This document shows, one piece after another, positions 41,628 through 53,692 of a DNA stretch of 64,000 nucleotides. Position 1 is the first letter of the stretch; each line of letters begins with the position of its first letter. This DNA is from Marilutibacter penaei (GTDB lineage: Bacteria > Pseudomonadota > Gammaproteobacteria > Xanthomonadales > Xanthomonadaceae): NCBI RefSeq assembly GCF_014145395.1, contig NZ_JACHTE010000005.1, positions 272,064 to 336,063 on the forward strand, read 5' to 3'. The notes below the pieces were generated by a model that was given only the letters and a program-made list of their open reading frames with translations, was not told the origin of the DNA and made no database searches. Position numbers and translations under genes: made by a program.

Positions 41628-42836
41628 TCAGTCCGCCTGGCGGCGGAGGAAGGCCGGGATGTCCAGGTAGTTGCCGTTGCCGCCGAAGTCGGCCACGTCC
41701 GCCTTGCCCGCGCCCGCCGTCTCGGCCTGGCCGGCCTCGCGGCGAAGGCTGTTGCCGAAGCTCGGCGTCGCCGGCTGGACCACCTCGTCCATGGCGCTGA
41801 ATTCCGGTTGGCCGGTGGTGCCGTTGCGGACCAGCTGGATGTTGCGCTCCTGCGGGCGCGACTGCTTGGCCGCGACGCGGTTGAGGCCCGTCGCCACCAC
41901 GGTGACACGCACTTCGTCCTGCATGTCCGGATCCAGCACGGTGCCGATGACCACGGTGGCATCCTCCGAGGCGAACTGGTCGATGGTGCGGCCCACCTCG
42001 TCGAACTCGGCCATGGTGAAATCCGGGCCGGCGGTGATGTTGACCAGGATGCCGTTGGCGCCGGTCAGGTTGACGTCGTCCAGCAGCGGGTTCTGCACCG
42101 CCGACTCGGCGGCGGCCTGGGCGCGGTCGTCGCCGCGGGCGGCGCCGGTGCCCATCATCGCCAGGCCCATCTCGGACATGACGGTGCGGACGTCGGCGAA
42201 GTCGACGTTGATCAGGCCGGGGCGCACGATCAGGTCGGCGATGCCCTGGACGGCCCCCTGCAGCACGTCATTGGCGGCGCGGAACGCCTGGATCATCGTC
42301 GCGTTGCGGCCGAGCACGGTGATCAGCTTCTCGTTCGGGATGGTGATCAGCGAGTCGCAGTGGTGGCTCAGTTCCTCGATGCCCTTGAGCGCGACCTGCA
42401 TGCGGCGGCGACCCTCGAACGGGAACGGCTTGGTGACGACGGCGACGGTCAGGATGCCCATTTCCTTGGCCAGCTGCGCGACCACCGGCGCGGCGCCGGT
42501 GCCGGTGCCGCCACCCATGCCGGCGGTGATGAACACCATGTCGGCGCCTTCCATCGCGTCCATCAGGCGTTCGCGGTCCTCGAGCGCGGCCTGGCGGCCG
42601 ACCTCCGGGTTGGCGCCGGCGCCCAGGCCCTTGGTGACGTTGCTGCCCAACTGGAGCTGCAGCTTGGCACCGCAGTTCTTGATCGCCTGGGCATCGGTGT
42701 TGGCGGTGATGAATTCGACGCCATCGACGTTGCTGTTGACCATGTGGGCGACGGCGTTGCCGCCGCCACCGCCGACGCCGATGACCTTGATGATGGCATT
42801 GGGCGCCATGCTCTCGACCAGTTCGAAATGTGCCAT
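41628..42836 (-). CDS. ftsZ: Cell division GTPase FtsZ
   Basis: Tubulin homologue that forms the division ring. 402 residues with the GTP-binding signature GGGTGTGAAPV, the T7 loop NVDFADVRTVM and the C-terminal peptide YLDIPAFLRRQAD that binds FtsA and ZipA. It follows ftsA after a 125-base spacer, the only real gap in the ftsL-to-ftsZ run, which may hold a separate promoter. Confidence 0.99.
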   Translation of the reverse strand: MAHFELVESMAPNAIIKVIGVGGGGGNAVAHMVNSNVDGVEFITANTDAQAIKNCGAKLQLQLGSNVTKGLGAGANPEVGRQAALEDRERLMDAMEGADMVFITAGMGGGTGTGAAPVVAQLAKEMGILTVAVVTKPFPFEGRRRMQVALKGIEELSHHCDSLITIPNEKLITVLGRNATMIQAFRAANDVLQGAVQGIADLIVRPGLINVDFADVRTVMSEMGLAMMGTGAARGDDRAQAAAESAVQNPLLDDVNLTGANGILVNITAGPDFTMAEFDEVGRTIDQFASEDATVVIGTVLDPDMQDEVRVTVVATGLNRVAAKQSRPQERNIQLVRNGTTGQPEFSAMDEVVQPATPSFGNSLRREAGQAETAGAGKADVADFGGNGNYLDIPAFLRRQAD

Positions 42837-42961
42837 GTCCTCGTCCTCTTCTGTGCAGTGCTTTGTAGTTGTGTGTGTGGTGCGTGTGCTTGCCCTGCGT
42901 CCTGGTTCGACCTTTCCGCCCGCCTGCTCGCCCGCGACGCCCTCGCCGCGACCGCTTGGTG

Positions 42962-44212
42962 TCAGAACTCCCCGCGATACCAGTTCTTCAACTTGGTGAA
43001 GAACGTGCCCGCCCGGCCGGTGGAGATCACCGGTCGGCGCGGATTCTCGATCTGGCTGCCCATCAGCAACAGGCCGACGCCGGTGGCATGCACCGGATTG
43101 CCGACCACCTCGCCCAGGCCGGTGACGTGCTGTGGAATGCCGACCCGGACCGGCATCTGCAGCATTTCCTCGGCCAGTTCGACGACGCCCTCCATCTTCG
43201 AGGCGCCACCGGTCAGGACCATGCCGGCGCGCACGTGCTGCTCGAAGCCGCTGCGGCGCAGCTCGGCCTGGACCATCTCGAACAGCTCCTCGTAGCGGGC
43301 CTGCACGGCCTGTGCCAGGGAGTGGCGGGGCATGCGGCGTGGCGGGCGGTCGCCCACCGACGGCACCTGGATGGTTTCCTCGGCCGTGGCCATCTGCGCC
43401 AGCGCGCAGGCATAGCGCACCTTGATCTGTTCCGCCTCCGGGGTGGGCGTGCGCAGCATGTGCGCAATGTCCTCGGTGACCTTGTCGCCGGCGATCGGCA
43501 GGCTCGCGCTATGGGCAATCGCGCCGTTGACGAACACCGCGATGTCGGTGGTGCCGGCGCCGATGTCCACCAGCACCACGCCGAGTTCGCGCTCGTCGCC
43601 GGTCAGTACCGCCTGGCTGGAGGCGAGCACCCCGAGCACCAGGTCATCGACCTGTAGGCCACAACGCTGCACGCACTTCCTGACGTTGGCCGCCGCGGAC
43701 TGCGCGCAGACCACAAGGTGGGCGTGGACCTCGAGCCGGACCCCGGTCATGCCGACCGGGTTGCGGATGCCCTCCTGGGAATCGTCCAGCACGTAGTCGC
43801 GCGGGATCGCGTGCAGGATGTTCTGGTCCGCGGGGATGGCGACCGCCTTGGCGGCGTCGAGCACGCGGTCGAGGTCGCCGTGGCTGACCTCGCCGTCGCG
43901 GATCGGGGCGATGCCCTGCGAGTTGCGGCACTGGATGTGGCTGCCGGTGATCGAGGCATAGACCGAGCGGATCTCGCAGCCGGCCATCAGCTCGGCCTCC
44001 TCGACCGCACGCTGGATCGACTGCACGGTGGATTCGATGTCCACCACGACGCCCTTGCGCAGGCCGCGCGATTCGTGGGAGCCGATGCCGATCACCTCGA
44101 TCGGGTTGCCGGAGTGGCCACCATCGGGCGAGTACTCACCGACCAGCGCCACCACCTTGGAGGTGCCGATGTCGAGTCCCACGATCAGCGACTTGTCGCC
44201 CTTGCGGTTCAT
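42962..44212 (-). CDS. ftsA: Cell division protein FtsA
   Basis: Actin-like protein that tethers FtsZ to the membrane. 416 residues with nucleotide-binding VGLDIGTSKVVALVGE, VVLVDIGAGTTDIAV and VLTGGASKMEGVV, and a C-terminal amphipathic tail ending KLKNWYRGEF. Start at 44212 overlaps the ftsQ stop as ATGA. Confidence 0.98.
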   Translation of the reverse strand: MNRKGDKSLIVGLDIGTSKVVALVGEYSPDGGHSGNPIEVIGIGSHESRGLRKGVVVDIESTVQSIQRAVEEAELMAGCEIRSVYASITGSHIQCRNSQGIAPIRDGEVSHGDLDRVLDAAKAVAIPADQNILHAIPRDYVLDDSQEGIRNPVGMTGVRLEVHAHLVVCAQSAAANVRKCVQRCGLQVDDLVLGVLASSQAVLTGDERELGVVLVDIGAGTTDIAVFVNGAIAHSASLPIAGDKVTEDIAHMLRTPTPEAEQIKVRYACALAQMATAEETIQVPSVGDRPPRRMPRHSLAQAVQARYEELFEMVQAELRRSGFEQHVRAGMVLTGGASKMEGVVELAEEMLQMPVRVGIPQHVTGLGEVVGNPVHATGVGLLLMGSQIENPRRPVISTGRAGTFFTKLKNWYRGEF

Positions 44213-44946
44213 GATTGTCCTTGCGATTGCGTTGGCGACGCGTTGCCGTCTTCCGGCGCCCACGTCAACGAGAAGCCATTGGTGTAGCGGAGGTCGGCGC
44301 GCAAAAGCGGCGCCACCCGCTGGGCCGTCAACTGGGGCAGCACCCGCACGAAACGCGCCAGTCGCTGGTCCGCCCCGGAACGGCCCACCACGACCCGGGT
44401 GCCATTGCGAAGCGCCACGCTCCAGCTGCCCCGCGCGTCGAGCTGCACTTCGTGCACGGCCAGGCCGAGCGGCGCGAAGACGCCACGCGTGCTGTTGTAG
44501 AAGCGCACCACCTCGGAAAGCCGTGCGTCGGGCCCGCGCAGCACCGGAAGGCCGTCGGGCACTTCCACGCCGTCGGCCGGGAACAGGCGACCCTGCTCGG
44601 AAAGCAGCCGTCCATCGCCCCAGCGTGCGAACGGACGGTGCTCCACGACCTTCACTTCGAGCACGTCGGGCCAACGCTTGCGAACCTCCGCGCTCTCCAC
44701 CCATGGCAGGCGGGCGACGTCGGCCTGCGCGTCTTCCAGCCGCACCGCGAAGAAGCCCTGCCGGGCATACGGCAGCAGGGTTTCACGCAGCTGCGCGGCA
44801 TCCACGCGCTGGAATTCGCCGGTCGCACGCAGGCGGGTCAACGGCCACTGATCCTGGCCGACCCAGCCCTTGAGCACGGCGACGACCGGCAGCACCACCA
44901 GGGCGACCGCCAGCGTCCAACCGAGCACGCGCACGAGGCGGTTCAC
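44209..44946 (-). CDS. ftsQ: Cell division protein FtsQ
   Basis: Bitopic divisome scaffold that links FtsA-side and FtsB/FtsL-side proteins. 245 residues: short cytoplasmic start, membrane segment [20 protein letters not shown] domain ([20 protein letters not shown]) and beta domain. I start at GTG 44946, within a GTGA overlap with ddlB and with GGAGGTG 7 bases before; an in-frame ATG at 44991 lies inside ddlB. Confidence 0.93.
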   Translation of the reverse strand: MNRLVRVLGWTLAVALVVLPVVAVLKGWVGQDQWPLTRLRATGEFQRVDAAQLRETLLPYARQGFFAVRLEDAQADVARLPWVESAEVRKRWPDVLEVKVVEHRPFARWGDGRLLSEQGRLFPADGVEVPDGLPVLRGPDARLSEVVRFYNSTRGVFAPLGLAVHEVQLDARGSWSVALRNGTRVVVGRSGADQRLARFVRVLPQLTAQRVAPLLRADLRYTNGFSLTWAPEDGNASPTQSQGQS

Positions 44947-45905
44947 GGGCAGGCACCTCCCGGCATGGTCGTCTCGAGGATGCGCCAGCACAGCGTCGGG
45001 AAGTCGATGCCCACCTGCGCCGCGGCCTTCGGGACCAGCGAGTGGCTGGTCATGCCCGGTGCGGTGTTGATCTCGATCAGCTGGAAACCGAGCTCACGGT
45101 CGCGCATCACGTCGACCCGCCCCCAGCCGGTACACCCGGCCGCGCGGAAGGCGTCCAGCGCCAGCTCGCGGACCGCGGTCTCGTCGTCGCCGTCGAGTCC
45201 CGGACACCGGTACTGCGTGTCGTCGGCAATGTACTTGGCGTGGTAGTCGTACCAGGCGCCGGCCGGGACGATGCGGATCGACGGCAGGGCCCGCCCGTCG
45301 AGGATGCCCACGGTGTACTCCCCGCCCTGCACCATGCGCTCAACCAGCAGCTCACCCCCATGCGTCGCGGCAAAGGCCACGGCCGGCGCGAGGTCGCCCT
45401 CCTCGAGAATGCGGAACACGCCGACGCTGGAACCTTCGGTGGAGGGCTTGATGAAGACCGGCAGTCCGACCTCGCGCGCCGCGGCCACCAGATCGCCGCC
45501 CGCGGGGACACGGACGAAACGCGGCGTCGGCAGGCCCGCCGCCATCCAGACCTGCTTGGTGCGCACCTTGTCCATCGTCAGGGCGGAGCCGAGCACGCCA
45601 GGACCGGTGTAGGGCACGCCCATCGCTTCGAGCAGCCCCTGCAGGACGCCGTCCTCGCCGCCTCCCCGGTTGCCGTGCAGCACGTTGAACACGCGGTCGA
45701 CACGCCGGTCACGGATCGCGTCGACGAGGGCGGGAATGCCGTCGATCGCATGGACGTCGACGCCCTTGCCCGACAGCGCGTCGAGCACCGCCGCGCCGGA
45801 GTCCAGCGACACCTCCCGCTCCGCACTGGTGCCGCCCATGAGCACCGCGACCCGGCCGAAGTCCCGCGGATCGGCATGGCGCAACGGGGCCAGCGAGCCG
45901 CTCAT
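44943..45905 (-). CDS. ddlB: D-alanine--D-alanine ligase
   Basis: Makes the D-Ala-D-Ala dipeptide for MurF. 320-residue ATP-grasp enzyme with [46 protein letters not shown] and the metal-binding [17 protein letters not shown]. Joined by ATGA overlap to murC and by GTGA overlap to ftsQ. Confidence 0.97.
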   Translation of the reverse strand: MSGSLAPLRHADPRDFGRVAVLMGGTSAEREVSLDSGAAVLDALSGKGVDVHAIDGIPALVDAIRDRRVDRVFNVLHGNRGGGEDGVLQGLLEAMGVPYTGPGVLGSALTMDKVRTKQVWMAAGLPTPRFVRVPAGGDLVAAAREVGLPVFIKPSTEGSSVGVFRILEEGDLAPAVAFAATHGGELLVERMVQGGEYTVGILDGRALPSIRIVPAGAWYDYHAKYIADDTQYRCPGLDGDDETAVRELALDAFRAAGCTGWGRVDVMRDRELGFQLIEINTAPGMTSHSLVPKAAAQVGIDFPTLCWRILETTMPGGACP

Positions 45906-47365
45906 GCCCGTCCTCCTGTGAACCCGTCGTTGGCGATCGCCTGCGCGACCTGCCCGATGTCGCCCGCCCCCATGACCAGCACCAGGTCGCCGTCCTCCAG
46001 AACGTCTCCGAGGATCTCCGGCAGGTCCGCCGCGCCGCCGACCACCACCGGGTCGATGCGGCCCCGGGCGCGGATCGCCCGGGCGAGGGCGCGCGCATCG
46101 GCACCGGCGATCGGCGCTTCGCCTGCCGGGTAGACCTCGGTCAGGACCAGCGCGTCGACCGATGACAGCACCGCGGCAAACTCGTCGAAGAGGTCGCGCG
46201 TGCGGGTATAGCGATGCGGCTGGAACGCAACCACCAGGCGACGATCCGGCCAACCGCCGCGGGCGGCGGCGAACACGGCTTCAAGCTCTTTCGGATGATG
46301 GCCATAGTCGTCGACCAGCTGCACCGAGGCCCCCTTCGGCGTGGTCAGCGGCGGCAGCAGGTTGAAGCGCCGCCCGATGCCCGCGAAGCCCTTCAGGGCA
46401 CTCGCGATCGCGGCCGGCTCGACGCCCAGTTGCCAGCCGACCGCGGCGGCCGCCAGGGCGTTGAGCACGTTGTGGTGGCCGGGCAGCGCGAGTTCCACCG
46501 CCGTGCGCGTGGCGTCCGGCAGGCACAGGGTGAACTGCATCGCCCCGCCCTGTTGGCGGATGTCCTCGGCGCGCACGTCGGCATCGGCATGGGTGCCGTA
46601 GGTCATCACGTGGCGCGGCGTCTTCGCCGCGAGCGCGGCGACTTCATCGTCGTCGATGCACAGGATGGCCAGGCCGTAGAACGGCAGCCGGTGCATGAAC
46701 TCCTCGAACGCGGCCTGGACCTGGGCGAAGTCACCGCCGTAGTTCTCCAGGTGGTCCGCGTCGATGTTGGTGATGATCGCCACCTGCGGATTGAGGCGCA
46801 GGAAGCTGCCGTCGCTTTCGTCGGCTTCCGCCACCAGCCAGTCGCCGCTGCCCAGGCGTGCGTTGGCGCCCGCCGCGAGCAGTTGCCCGCCGATGACGAA
46901 GGTGGGGTCGACGCCGCCCTCGCCCAGCACGCTCGCGGTCAGCGAAGTGGTCGTGGTCTTGCCATGCGTGCCCGCGACGGCGATGCCACGCTTGAAGCGC
47001 ATCAGCTCGGCGAGCATCTCCGCGCGCGGGACCACGGGGATGCGCTGTGCATGGGCTTCCATCAGCTCCGCGTTGTCGGCCTTGATCGCACTGGAGACCA
47101 CCACGCAGTCGGCCCCCAGGACATTGGCCGCGACGTGCTCGCGGTGCACCTTGATGCCCAGTCCCTGGAGGCGGCGGGTAACCGCGTTGTCGGCCCGGTC
47201 CGTGCCGGACACGCGGTATCCCAGCGTGTTCATGACTTCCGCGATGCCGCTCATGCCGGTACCGCCGATGCCGACGAAATGCACGCGCGGCGGCAGCCCG
47301 TCGGCGCCGGTGCGTGCGGGATCGCCATGGTGTTGCAGCCGCCGGCTGCGCACGGTCGCGCTCAT
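45902..47365 (-). CDS. murC: UDP-N-acetylmuramate--L-alanine ligase
   Basis: Adds L-Ala to UDP-MurNAc. 487 residues. Rossmann start [21 protein letters not shown] loop [10 protein letters not shown], and [10 protein letters not shown]. Here it follows murG and precedes ddlB, in the E. coli order. ATGA overlaps on both sides suggest translational coupling. Confidence 0.98.
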   Translation of the reverse strand: MSATVRSRRLQHHGDPARTGADGLPPRVHFVGIGGTGMSGIAEVMNTLGYRVSGTDRADNAVTRRLQGLGIKVHREHVAANVLGADCVVVSSAIKADNAELMEAHAQRIPVVPRAEMLAELMRFKRGIAVAGTHGKTTTTSLTASVLGEGGVDPTFVIGGQLLAAGANARLGSGDWLVAEADESDGSFLRLNPQVAIITNIDADHLENYGGDFAQVQAAFEEFMHRLPFYGLAILCIDDDEVAALAAKTPRHVMTYGTHADADVRAEDIRQQGGAMQFTLCLPDATRTAVELALPGHHNVLNALAAAAVGWQLGVEPAAIASALKGFAGIGRRFNLLPPLTTPKGASVQLVDDYGHHPKELEAVFAAARGGWPDRRLVVAFQPHRYTRTRDLFDEFAAVLSSVDALVLTEVYPAGEAPIAGADARALARAIRARGRIDPVVVGGAADLPEILGDVLEDGDLVLVMGAGDIGQVAQAIANDGFTGGRA

Positions 47366-48462
47366 GCGGCGGACTCCTGGGTCTTCGATGCAGGGGAAAC
47401 GCCGAGCACGATGTCGGCGACGCGTTCGGCCGCGTCCGGCCGCGCCATCGCGCGGGCCGCACGGGCCAGTTCGAGCAGGTCCACGCGCTCGTTGAGGATC
47501 TCGATGAAGGCCGACAGACGCTCGTGCAGGGTCGGTCCCTGCTCGAGCACCATCGCGGCGCCGCGCGCGCGCAGGTACTCGGCGTTCTTGGTCTGGTGGT
47601 CGTCGACCGCCTGCGGGAACGGCACCAGGAAACTGCCGACCCCCACCGCGCACAGCTCGGCCAGGGTCAACGCGCCGGCCCGGCAGATGACGAGGTCCGC
47701 CCAGGCGTAGGCCTCCGCCATGTCGCCGATGAACGGCTCGACGCGCGCCTCCACGCCGGCATCGCGGTAGGCCGTGACGGCTTCTTCGTGCAGTTTCTCG
47801 CCGCTCTGGTGACGCACGGTGCAGCGGATGGAGCCTGGCAGGCTCGCAACCGCACGCGGCACCGCCTGGTTCAGCGCACGCGCGCCCTGGCTGCCGCCCA
47901 GCACCAGCAGGCGCAGCGGGCCCTCCCGCCCTTCGAAGCGCACGTCCGGACCCGGCACGGCGGCGATCACGTCGCGTACCGGATTGCCCACCCATTGTTC
48001 GTCGCGTCCCGGGAACGCACCGGGAAATCCGACCAGGAGGTCCCGGGCGAACCGGGCCAGCACCCGGTTGGTCAATCCGGGCGCGCGGTTCTGCTCGTGC
48101 ACGACCAAGGGCAGGCCCATCATCCTCGCAGCGAGGCCACCGGGACCTGCCGCGAACCCGCCGAACGCCACCACGGCCCGCGGCCGCAGGCGTGCCAGCA
48201 CGCGACGCGCCTCAGCGACCGCGCGCCAGAGGCGCCACGGTGCGGCCAGCTGGGTCGACAGGCCCTTGCCGCGGATGCCGCGAACGCTGAGGGTGTCGAT
48301 CGCAATGCCCTGCGGCGGGACCAGCCGGGTCTCCATCCCGCCTTCTGAACCGATCCAGTGCACCGGCACGCCCCGCCCCTTCAGTGCGGCGGCGACCGAG
48401 AGGCCCGGGAAGATGTGGCCGCCCGTTCCGCCGGCCAGGATCACCACGGGTGCACCGCTCAT
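47362..48462 (-). CDS. murG: UDP-GlcNAc--lipid I N-acetylglucosaminyltransferase MurG
   Basis: Converts lipid I to lipid II at the inner face of the membrane. 366 residues with [14 protein letters not shown], the [10 protein letters not shown] loop and AGALTLAEL near the UDP-GlcNAc site. ATG 48462 overlaps the ftsW stop. Confidence 0.98.
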   Translation of the reverse strand: MSGAPVVILAGGTGGHIFPGLSVAAALKGRGVPVHWIGSEGGMETRLVPPQGIAIDTLSVRGIRGKGLSTQLAAPWRLWRAVAEARRVLARLRPRAVVAFGGFAAGPGGLAARMMGLPLVVHEQNRAPGLTNRVLARFARDLLVGFPGAFPGRDEQWVGNPVRDVIAAVPGPDVRFEGREGPLRLLVLGGSQGARALNQAVPRAVASLPGSIRCTVRHQSGEKLHEEAVTAYRDAGVEARVEPFIGDMAEAYAWADLVICRAGALTLAELCAVGVGSFLVPFPQAVDDHQTKNAEYLRARGAAMVLEQGPTLHERLSAFIEILNERVDLLELARAARAMARPDAAERVADIVLGVSPASKTQESAA

Positions 48463-49775
48463 GACGGCCTCCCGAAGATCGGTTCGATGCGCTGGCGCAG
48501 GCGGCTGGTACCGTGCGCCATGGCAGCCGGCCGTGCCACCGGTGCGTCCTGCGCGGATGCCTTGCGATCGGGCGCGCCCGGGACGCGCGGCGATGTCGCG
48601 ACGGCCGGATCGCCCGGTCCTCCGCGCAGGCGTGCGACCTGGCGCTGCGCCCGGTCGAGTTCATAGGACACCCGGAGCAGCAGGCCCATCGCCAGGCAGG
48701 TCATCAGTACGCTGGAGCCGCCCGAGGAGATCAGCGGCAACGTGAGTCCCTTGGTTGGCAGCAGCCCCAGGTTGACGCCCATCGAAACGAAACTCTGCAG
48801 GCCGATCCACAGGGCGATGCCGAACGCCAGGTAGGCCGAAAAGTAGCGGCGCATCTCGACGCACTGCAGGCCCAGCCAGAGCGCCCGCCCGACCAGCAGC
48901 GCGAACACGGCGATCACCGCGCACACGCCGACGAAGCCCAGTTCCTCGGCGATCACCGCGAGGATGAAGTCGGTGTGCGCCTCGGGGAGGTAGTAGATCT
49001 TCTGGATCGAGCCGCCCAGGCCCACCCCCAGCCATTCGCCACGGCCGGCCGCCATCAGCGCGTTGGTCAGCTGGTAGCCGCTGCCGAAGGGGTCGGCCCA
49101 CGGATCCATGAACGAGGTCAGGCGGCGTGCACGGTAAGGCTCGGCAATGGCGACGAAGGCGAGCAGCGGCAGGATCGCCAGTACCGGCGCGAACATCTTC
49201 GGCACGTTGGCGCCGCCCAGCACCAGCATCCCGGCGGTAATGGCCAGCAACAGCGCCGATGACCCGAAGTCCGGCTGCGCCAGGAGCATGACGACCAGTG
49301 CGAGCACGACGCCGATCGGCTTGAGCATCGCCGCCCAGGTCGCATTGACCTCGTCCCGGAACCTCACCAGGTAGCTGGCCAGCCACACGATGAAAAGCAC
49401 CTTGACCGCCTCGACCACCTGGAAGTTGGACACGCCAAGGTTGATCCAGCGGTGCGCGCCCTTGACGCTCACGCCCAGCCCGGGGATGAACACCAGGCCC
49501 AGCAGGACCACGCAGGCGAGCAGCATGAGCTGGTTGTAGCGCTCGACGCTCTTGAGTTCCGTGCGCATGGCGAACCAGGCCAGCACGCCGCCCGCGGCCA
49601 GGAACATCAGGTGGCGGGTGAGGTAGTGGAAGGGATTGCTGTCCTGGTACAGCGCCGCCGAGCCCACCATGACCACGCCGAACGACACCAGCGCCAGCAC
49701 GGCGCCGAGCAGCCACGGGTCGAAGCGACCCTGGATGTCGTCGATGCGGGTGGCCTGGCGTGCGAAGTCGCCCAT
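48459..49775 (-). CDS. ftsW: Peptidoglycan glycosyltransferase FtsW (SEDS family)
   Basis: Polymerises lipid II at the septum with FtsI. 438 residues and ten membrane segments. SEDS marks include [20 protein letters not shown] and the end [17 protein letters not shown]. The C-terminal about 65 residues form a Pro/Ala/Arg-rich cytoplasmic tail. It begins inside the stop of mraY (TGATG). In E. coli murD sits between these two genes; here there is no room for it. Confidence 0.97.
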   Translation of the reverse strand: MGDFARQATRIDDIQGRFDPWLLGAVLALVSFGVVMVGSAALYQDSNPFHYLTRHLMFLAAGGVLAWFAMRTELKSVERYNQLMLLACVVLLGLVFIPGLGVSVKGAHRWINLGVSNFQVVEAVKVLFIVWLASYLVRFRDEVNATWAAMLKPIGVVLALVVMLLAQPDFGSSALLLAITAGMLVLGGANVPKMFAPVLAILPLLAFVAIAEPYRARRLTSFMDPWADPFGSGYQLTNALMAAGRGEWLGVGLGGSIQKIYYLPEAHTDFILAVIAEELGFVGVCAVIAVFALLVGRALWLGLQCVEMRRYFSAYLAFGIALWIGLQSFVSMGVNLGLLPTKGLTLPLISSGGSSVLMTCLAMGLLLRVSYELDRAQRQVARLRGGPGDPAVATSPRVPGAPDRKASAQDAPVARPAAMAHGTSRLRQRIEPIFGRPS

Positions 49776-50860
49776 CAGCGCACCTTCAGCGTCGCCAGGC
49801 CGACGAGTACGAGGATCACCGAGATGATCCAGAAGCGGACGATCACGCGGGGCTCCGGCCAGCCCTTCAGCTCGAAGTGGTGGTGGATGGGGGCCATCCG
49901 GAACACGCGCTTGCCGGTCAGCTTGAAGCTGGCGACCTGGATCATCACCGACAGCGTCTCGATCACGAACACGCCGCCCATCACGACCAGCACCAGTTCC
50001 TGGCGCACGATCACCGCGATGGTGCCCAGCACCGCGCCCAGCGCGAGCGCGCCGATGTCGCCCATGAAGACCATCGCCGGGTAGGTGTTGAACCACAGGA
50101 AGCCGAGGCCCGCGCCGGCGATCGCCGCGCAGATGATCACCAGCTCGCCGGCACCGGGGATGCGCGGGATCTGCAGGTATTCCGCGAACTGCGCATGGCC
50201 CGAGGCATAGGCGAACACGCCCAGCGCGCAGGCGACCAGCACGGTCGGCATGATCGCCAGGCCGTCCAGGCCATCGGTCAGGTTAACCGCATTCGAGAAG
50301 CCGACGATCCACAGGTAGGCGATGGCGATGAAGCCCAGCCCGGCCAGCGGCAGCGCCACTGACTTGAAGAACGGCACGAAGAAGCTGGTCGCGGCCGGCA
50401 CGTCCGCGGTGTAGAAGAGGAACACGCCGGCGCCGAGTCCGAACAGCGACTGCAGCAGGTACTTCCAGCGCGACTTCATGCCGTTGGGGTCGCGCTTGAC
50501 GATCTTGATCCAGTCGTCCCACCAGCCGATCCAGCCGAAGGCGACCATCACCGCGAGCACCAGCCAGACATAGCGGTTGCGCAGGTCGCCCCAGAGCAGG
50601 ACCGCGGCGAACACCGCGAGCAGGATCAGCGCGCCGCCCATGGTCGGCGTGCCGGCCTTGGAGAAGTGCGACTCCGGCCCGTCCTTGCGGATCGGCTGGC
50701 CGCCCTTGAGCTGGGCCAGGCGGCGGATGACCCACGGCCCCCACCACAGCGACAGCCCCAGCGAGGTCAGCGCCGCGAGGATGCCGCGGAACGTCAGGTA
50801 ACCGAACAGGGCGAAATGGCCCTGCAGCTGTTCCAGCCAGCGGAAGAGTTCAAGCAGCAT
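49775..50860 (-). CDS. mraY: Phospho-N-acetylmuramoyl-pentapeptide transferase MraY
   Basis: Makes lipid I from UDP-MurNAc-pentapeptide and undecaprenyl phosphate. 361 residues, about ten membrane helices, with [24 protein letters not shown] and [15 protein letters not shown]. The last 11 bases of murF overlap its 5' end. Confidence 0.98.
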   Translation of the reverse strand: MLLELFRWLEQLQGHFALFGYLTFRGILAALTSLGLSLWWGPWVIRRLAQLKGGQPIRKDGPESHFSKAGTPTMGGALILLAVFAAVLLWGDLRNRYVWLVLAVMVAFGWIGWWDDWIKIVKRDPNGMKSRWKYLLQSLFGLGAGVFLFYTADVPAATSFFVPFFKSVALPLAGLGFIAIAYLWIVGFSNAVNLTDGLDGLAIMPTVLVACALGVFAYASGHAQFAEYLQIPRIPGAGELVIICAAIAGAGLGFLWFNTYPAMVFMGDIGALALGAVLGTIAVIVRQELVLVVMGGVFVIETLSVMIQVASFKLTGKRVFRMAPIHHHFELKGWPEPRVIVRFWIISVILVLVGLATLKVR

Positions 50861-52226
50861 CGTCGCCCCCCTTGTCAGCGGCCGGCACGAGGGCGTCGAC
50901 GACCTGTTCCATCGCGCTGCCGCGCGACCCTTTCACCAGCACGTGTACGCCCGGCGCGAGCGTCGCCCGCACCGCCTCGGCGAGGGTGGCGTGGTCGGTG
51001 AACGCCTCGCCGCCTTCGCCGAACGCTTCGGCGGCCTTCGCGCTCAGCGGTCCCAGCGCGAGCAGCCGGCGGATCCCGGCGGCGCGCGCGCGGCGTCCGA
51101 CCTCGGCATGCATGGCCTCCGCGTCGGCGCCGATCTCCCGCATGTCGCCGAGCACCAGCCAGCCCTCTCCCCCCATCGACGCCAATGTCGCGATGGCGGT
51201 GGCGAGCGATCCGGGATTGGCGTTGTAGCTGTCGTCCACGATCACCGCCCCGTTCGCGAGACGGTGCGCGACCAGCCGGCCGGCCACCGGACGGGCCGCG
51301 GCAAGGCCGTCCAGGATCGCCTCGAGCGGTGCGCCCGCGCCCATCGCGAGCGCGGCGGCGGCCAGCGCATTGGCCACGTTGTGGCGACCGGGCATCGCCA
51401 GTACCACGTTGCCGCTGCCCAGTGGCGTATCGAGGATGAAGCGGGCACCGCCGGCATCGAGCTCGATGTCCCGCGCGATCACGTCGGCGCTCGCGTCCAG
51501 GCCGAAGCGGATCAGCCGGCGGCCATGGGCACGCTCGGCGAAATAGGGGGCGAAGGCATCGTCCGAATTGATCACGGCGACGCCGTCGGCCGGCAGCGCG
51601 TCGTAGATCGCCGCCTTGGTATCGGCGATGCCGAGCAGGCTGCCCATGCGCTCCAGGTGGGCGGGCGCGACGTTATTGACCACCGATACGTGCGGGCGCG
51701 CGATCGCGGTCAGGTAGGCGATGTCACCCGGCTGGCCCGCCCCCATCTCATAGACGGCGAAGCGTGCATCGGCGGGGGCCTCGAGGACCGCCAGCGGCAG
51801 GCCGATCTCGTTGTTGCGGTTGCCGGGCGTGGCGTGGGTCGGCCCGACCCGGCGCAGGATCGACTCCACCAGCGCCTTGACGCTGGTCTTGCCGTTGCTG
51901 CCGGTGATGGCGACGACGCAGGTCTCCCGCGCCTTCTGCACGAAGGCGGCCAGGTCGGCCAATGCACGCACCGTGTCCGCCACGACGACCTGCGGGATGT
52001 CGGTGGCGACCGGCTCCGACACAAGCGCGGCGATGGCACCCGCTTCGGCCGCGGCCGCGACATGGGCGTGGCCGTCGAAGCGTTCGCCCTTGATCGCGAC
52101 GAACAGCGTCCCGCCGGACGCGGGCAGCGCGCGGCTGTCGGTGGCCAGGGTATCGACCACCCGGTCCTCGCCGACGAGCCGGCCGCCGGTGGCGCGGGCG
52201 ATCGCGTCGAGCGCCATCGGCGTCAT
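50850..52226 (-). CDS. murF: UDP-MurNAc-tripeptide--D-alanyl-D-alanine ligase
   Basis: Adds D-Ala-D-Ala to the muramyl tripeptide. 458 residues with [29 protein letters not shown] and [15 protein letters not shown]. Start at 52226 (ATGA overlap with murE) or three codons later at a second Met. Confidence 0.97.
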   Translation of the reverse strand: MTPMALDAIARATGGRLVGEDRVVDTLATDSRALPASGGTLFVAIKGERFDGHAHVAAAAEAGAIAALVSEPVATDIPQVVVADTVRALADLAAFVQKARETCVVAITGSNGKTSVKALVESILRRVGPTHATPGNRNNEIGLPLAVLEAPADARFAVYEMGAGQPGDIAYLTAIARPHVSVVNNVAPAHLERMGSLLGIADTKAAIYDALPADGVAVINSDDAFAPYFAERAHGRRLIRFGLDASADVIARDIELDAGGARFILDTPLGSGNVVLAMPGRHNVANALAAAALAMGAGAPLEAILDGLAAARPVAGRLVAHRLANGAVIVDDSYNANPGSLATAIATLASMGGEGWLVLGDMREIGADAEAMHAEVGRRARAAGIRRLLALGPLSAKAAEAFGEGGEAFTDHATLAEAVRATLAPGVHVLVKGSRGSAMEQVVDALVPAADKGGDDAA

Positions 52227-53692
52227 GCGCGCACCTCCAGCGCACGGCGCGCCTCGTCGGTGTCGTCGAAGGCATGGCGGACGCCGGCGACTTCCTGGTA
52301 CGGCTCGTGGCCCTTGCCCGCGACCAGCACGATGTCGCCCGGCCCCGCCTCGCCCACCGCGCGCCGGATCGCCGCGCGGCGGTCGCGCTCGACGACGATG
52401 GCCCCCGGGTCGGCGAACCCGGCGAGGATGTCGGCGACGATGGTGTCGCCGTCCTCGCCGCGCGGATTGTCGTCGGTGACGAAGACGCGATCGGCCAGCC
52501 GCTCGGCAACCGCGGCCATCTCCGGCCGCTTGCCGCGATCGCGCTCGCCGCCACATCCGAAGACGCAGCTCAGACGTCCTTCGACGTGTGCGCGCAGCGA
52601 CGACAGGGCCTGCTCCAGCGCATCAGGGGTGTGTGCATAGTCGATCACCACCAGCGGCAGGCCGTCTTCGCCGCCCAAGCGGTTCATGCGGCCATGGATC
52701 GGCTGCAGGCGGCCCAGCACGCCGGCGATGTCAGCCGTCGGATGGCCAAGGGCCCACAGCGCACCGGCGACCACGAGCAGGTTGTCGACATTGAAGCGTC
52801 CGACCAGCGGCGAGCGGACCGGGTGCGACTCGCCCCCGATGACCAGATCGAATGCGAGGCCGCGGCCATCGAGGCGCAGCGCGTGCGCCTGCACCGTCGC
52901 GTCATCGCCCCGGGCACTGACGGTCACGCCCTCCAGCGGCGCTTCGATGCGTCCGGCGAGCGTGCGGCCGAACGCATCGTCGATGTTGATCACCGCCGCG
53001 CGCAGGCCCGGCCATGCGAACAGGCGCGCCTTGGCCTCGCCGTAGCGCTGCATGTCGCCGTGGTAATCCAGGTGGTCGCGGGTGAGGTTGGTGAACACCG
53101 CCACGTCGAAGTGGATGCCGGCCGTCCGGCCCTGGTCCAGCGCGTGCGAGCTGACTTCCATCGCCAGCGCACGGGCGCCATCCGCGTGCAGGTCGGCCAC
53201 CAGTCGATGCGTGCGCAGCACCAGGGTCGTGGTGAACCCGGTGGGCTGGGCCGCGCCGTAGAGCCCGGCGCCGAGGGTACCGATCGTCGCCGCCGGGGTC
53301 CCCAGCAGCGTCCAGGCCTGGGCCAGCAGCTGCACGGTCGAGGTCTTGCCGTTGGTGCCGGTGACACCCACCACCGCCATGTCCGCACTGGGCTCGCCAT
53401 GGAAGCGGTCGCCCATCGCGCCGAGCCGCGCGCGCAGGCCGGGCACGGCGATGGCGTCGTCCGGCGGCGGGAGGTCCGCGGGCGCGGGTGGCTCGAACAG
53501 CACCGCCACCGCACCGCGTCGCCGGGCTTCGTCGACGAACTTGAGGCCGTGCTCGCCGAAGCCGGCGATCGCCACGAAGGCATTGCCCGGCTCGACCTCG
53601 CGGCTGTCCATCACCAGCCCGGTGATCTCAAGGCCGGCCGGCACGCCGGCGACGTCCGGCAGCAGCTCGGACAGGCGCATGCGACGGCTCAT
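52223..53692 (-). CDS. murE: UDP-MurNAc-L-Ala-D-Glu--meso-diaminopimelate ligase
   Basis: Adds the third residue of the stem peptide. 489 residues with ATP loop [15 protein letters not shown] and [10 protein letters not shown]. The DNPR motif indicates meso-diaminopimelate rather than lysine. ATGA overlaps with ftsI and murF. Confidence 0.98.
   Translation of the reverse strand: MSRRMRLSELLPDVAGVPAGLEITGLVMDSREVEPGNAFVAIAGFGEHGLKFVDEARRRGAVAVLFEPPAPADLPPPDDAIAVPGLRARLGAMGDRFHGEPSADMAVVGVTGTNGKTSTVQLLAQAWTLLGTPAATIGTLGAGLYGAAQPTGFTTTLVLRTHRLVADLHADGARALAMEVSSHALDQGRTAGIHFDVAVFTNLTRDHLDYHGDMQRYGEAKARLFAWPGLRAAVINIDDAFGRTLAGRIEAPLEGVTVSARGDDATVQAHALRLDGRGLAFDLVIGGESHPVRSPLVGRFNVDNLLVVAGALWALGHPTADIAGVLGRLQPIHGRMNRLGGEDGLPLVVIDYAHTPDALEQALSSLRAHVEGRLSCVFGCGGERDRGKRPEMAAVAERLADRVFVTDDNPRGEDGDTIVADILAGFADPGAIVVERDRRAAIRRAVGEAGPGDIVLVAGKGHEPYQEVAGVRHAFDDTDEARRALEVRA

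Noticed and set aside
42855..42900. GTGTGTGTG stretch between ftsA and ftsZ as a microsatellite switch
   Set aside because: Only a few irregular dinucleotide units; too short to suggest phase variation.
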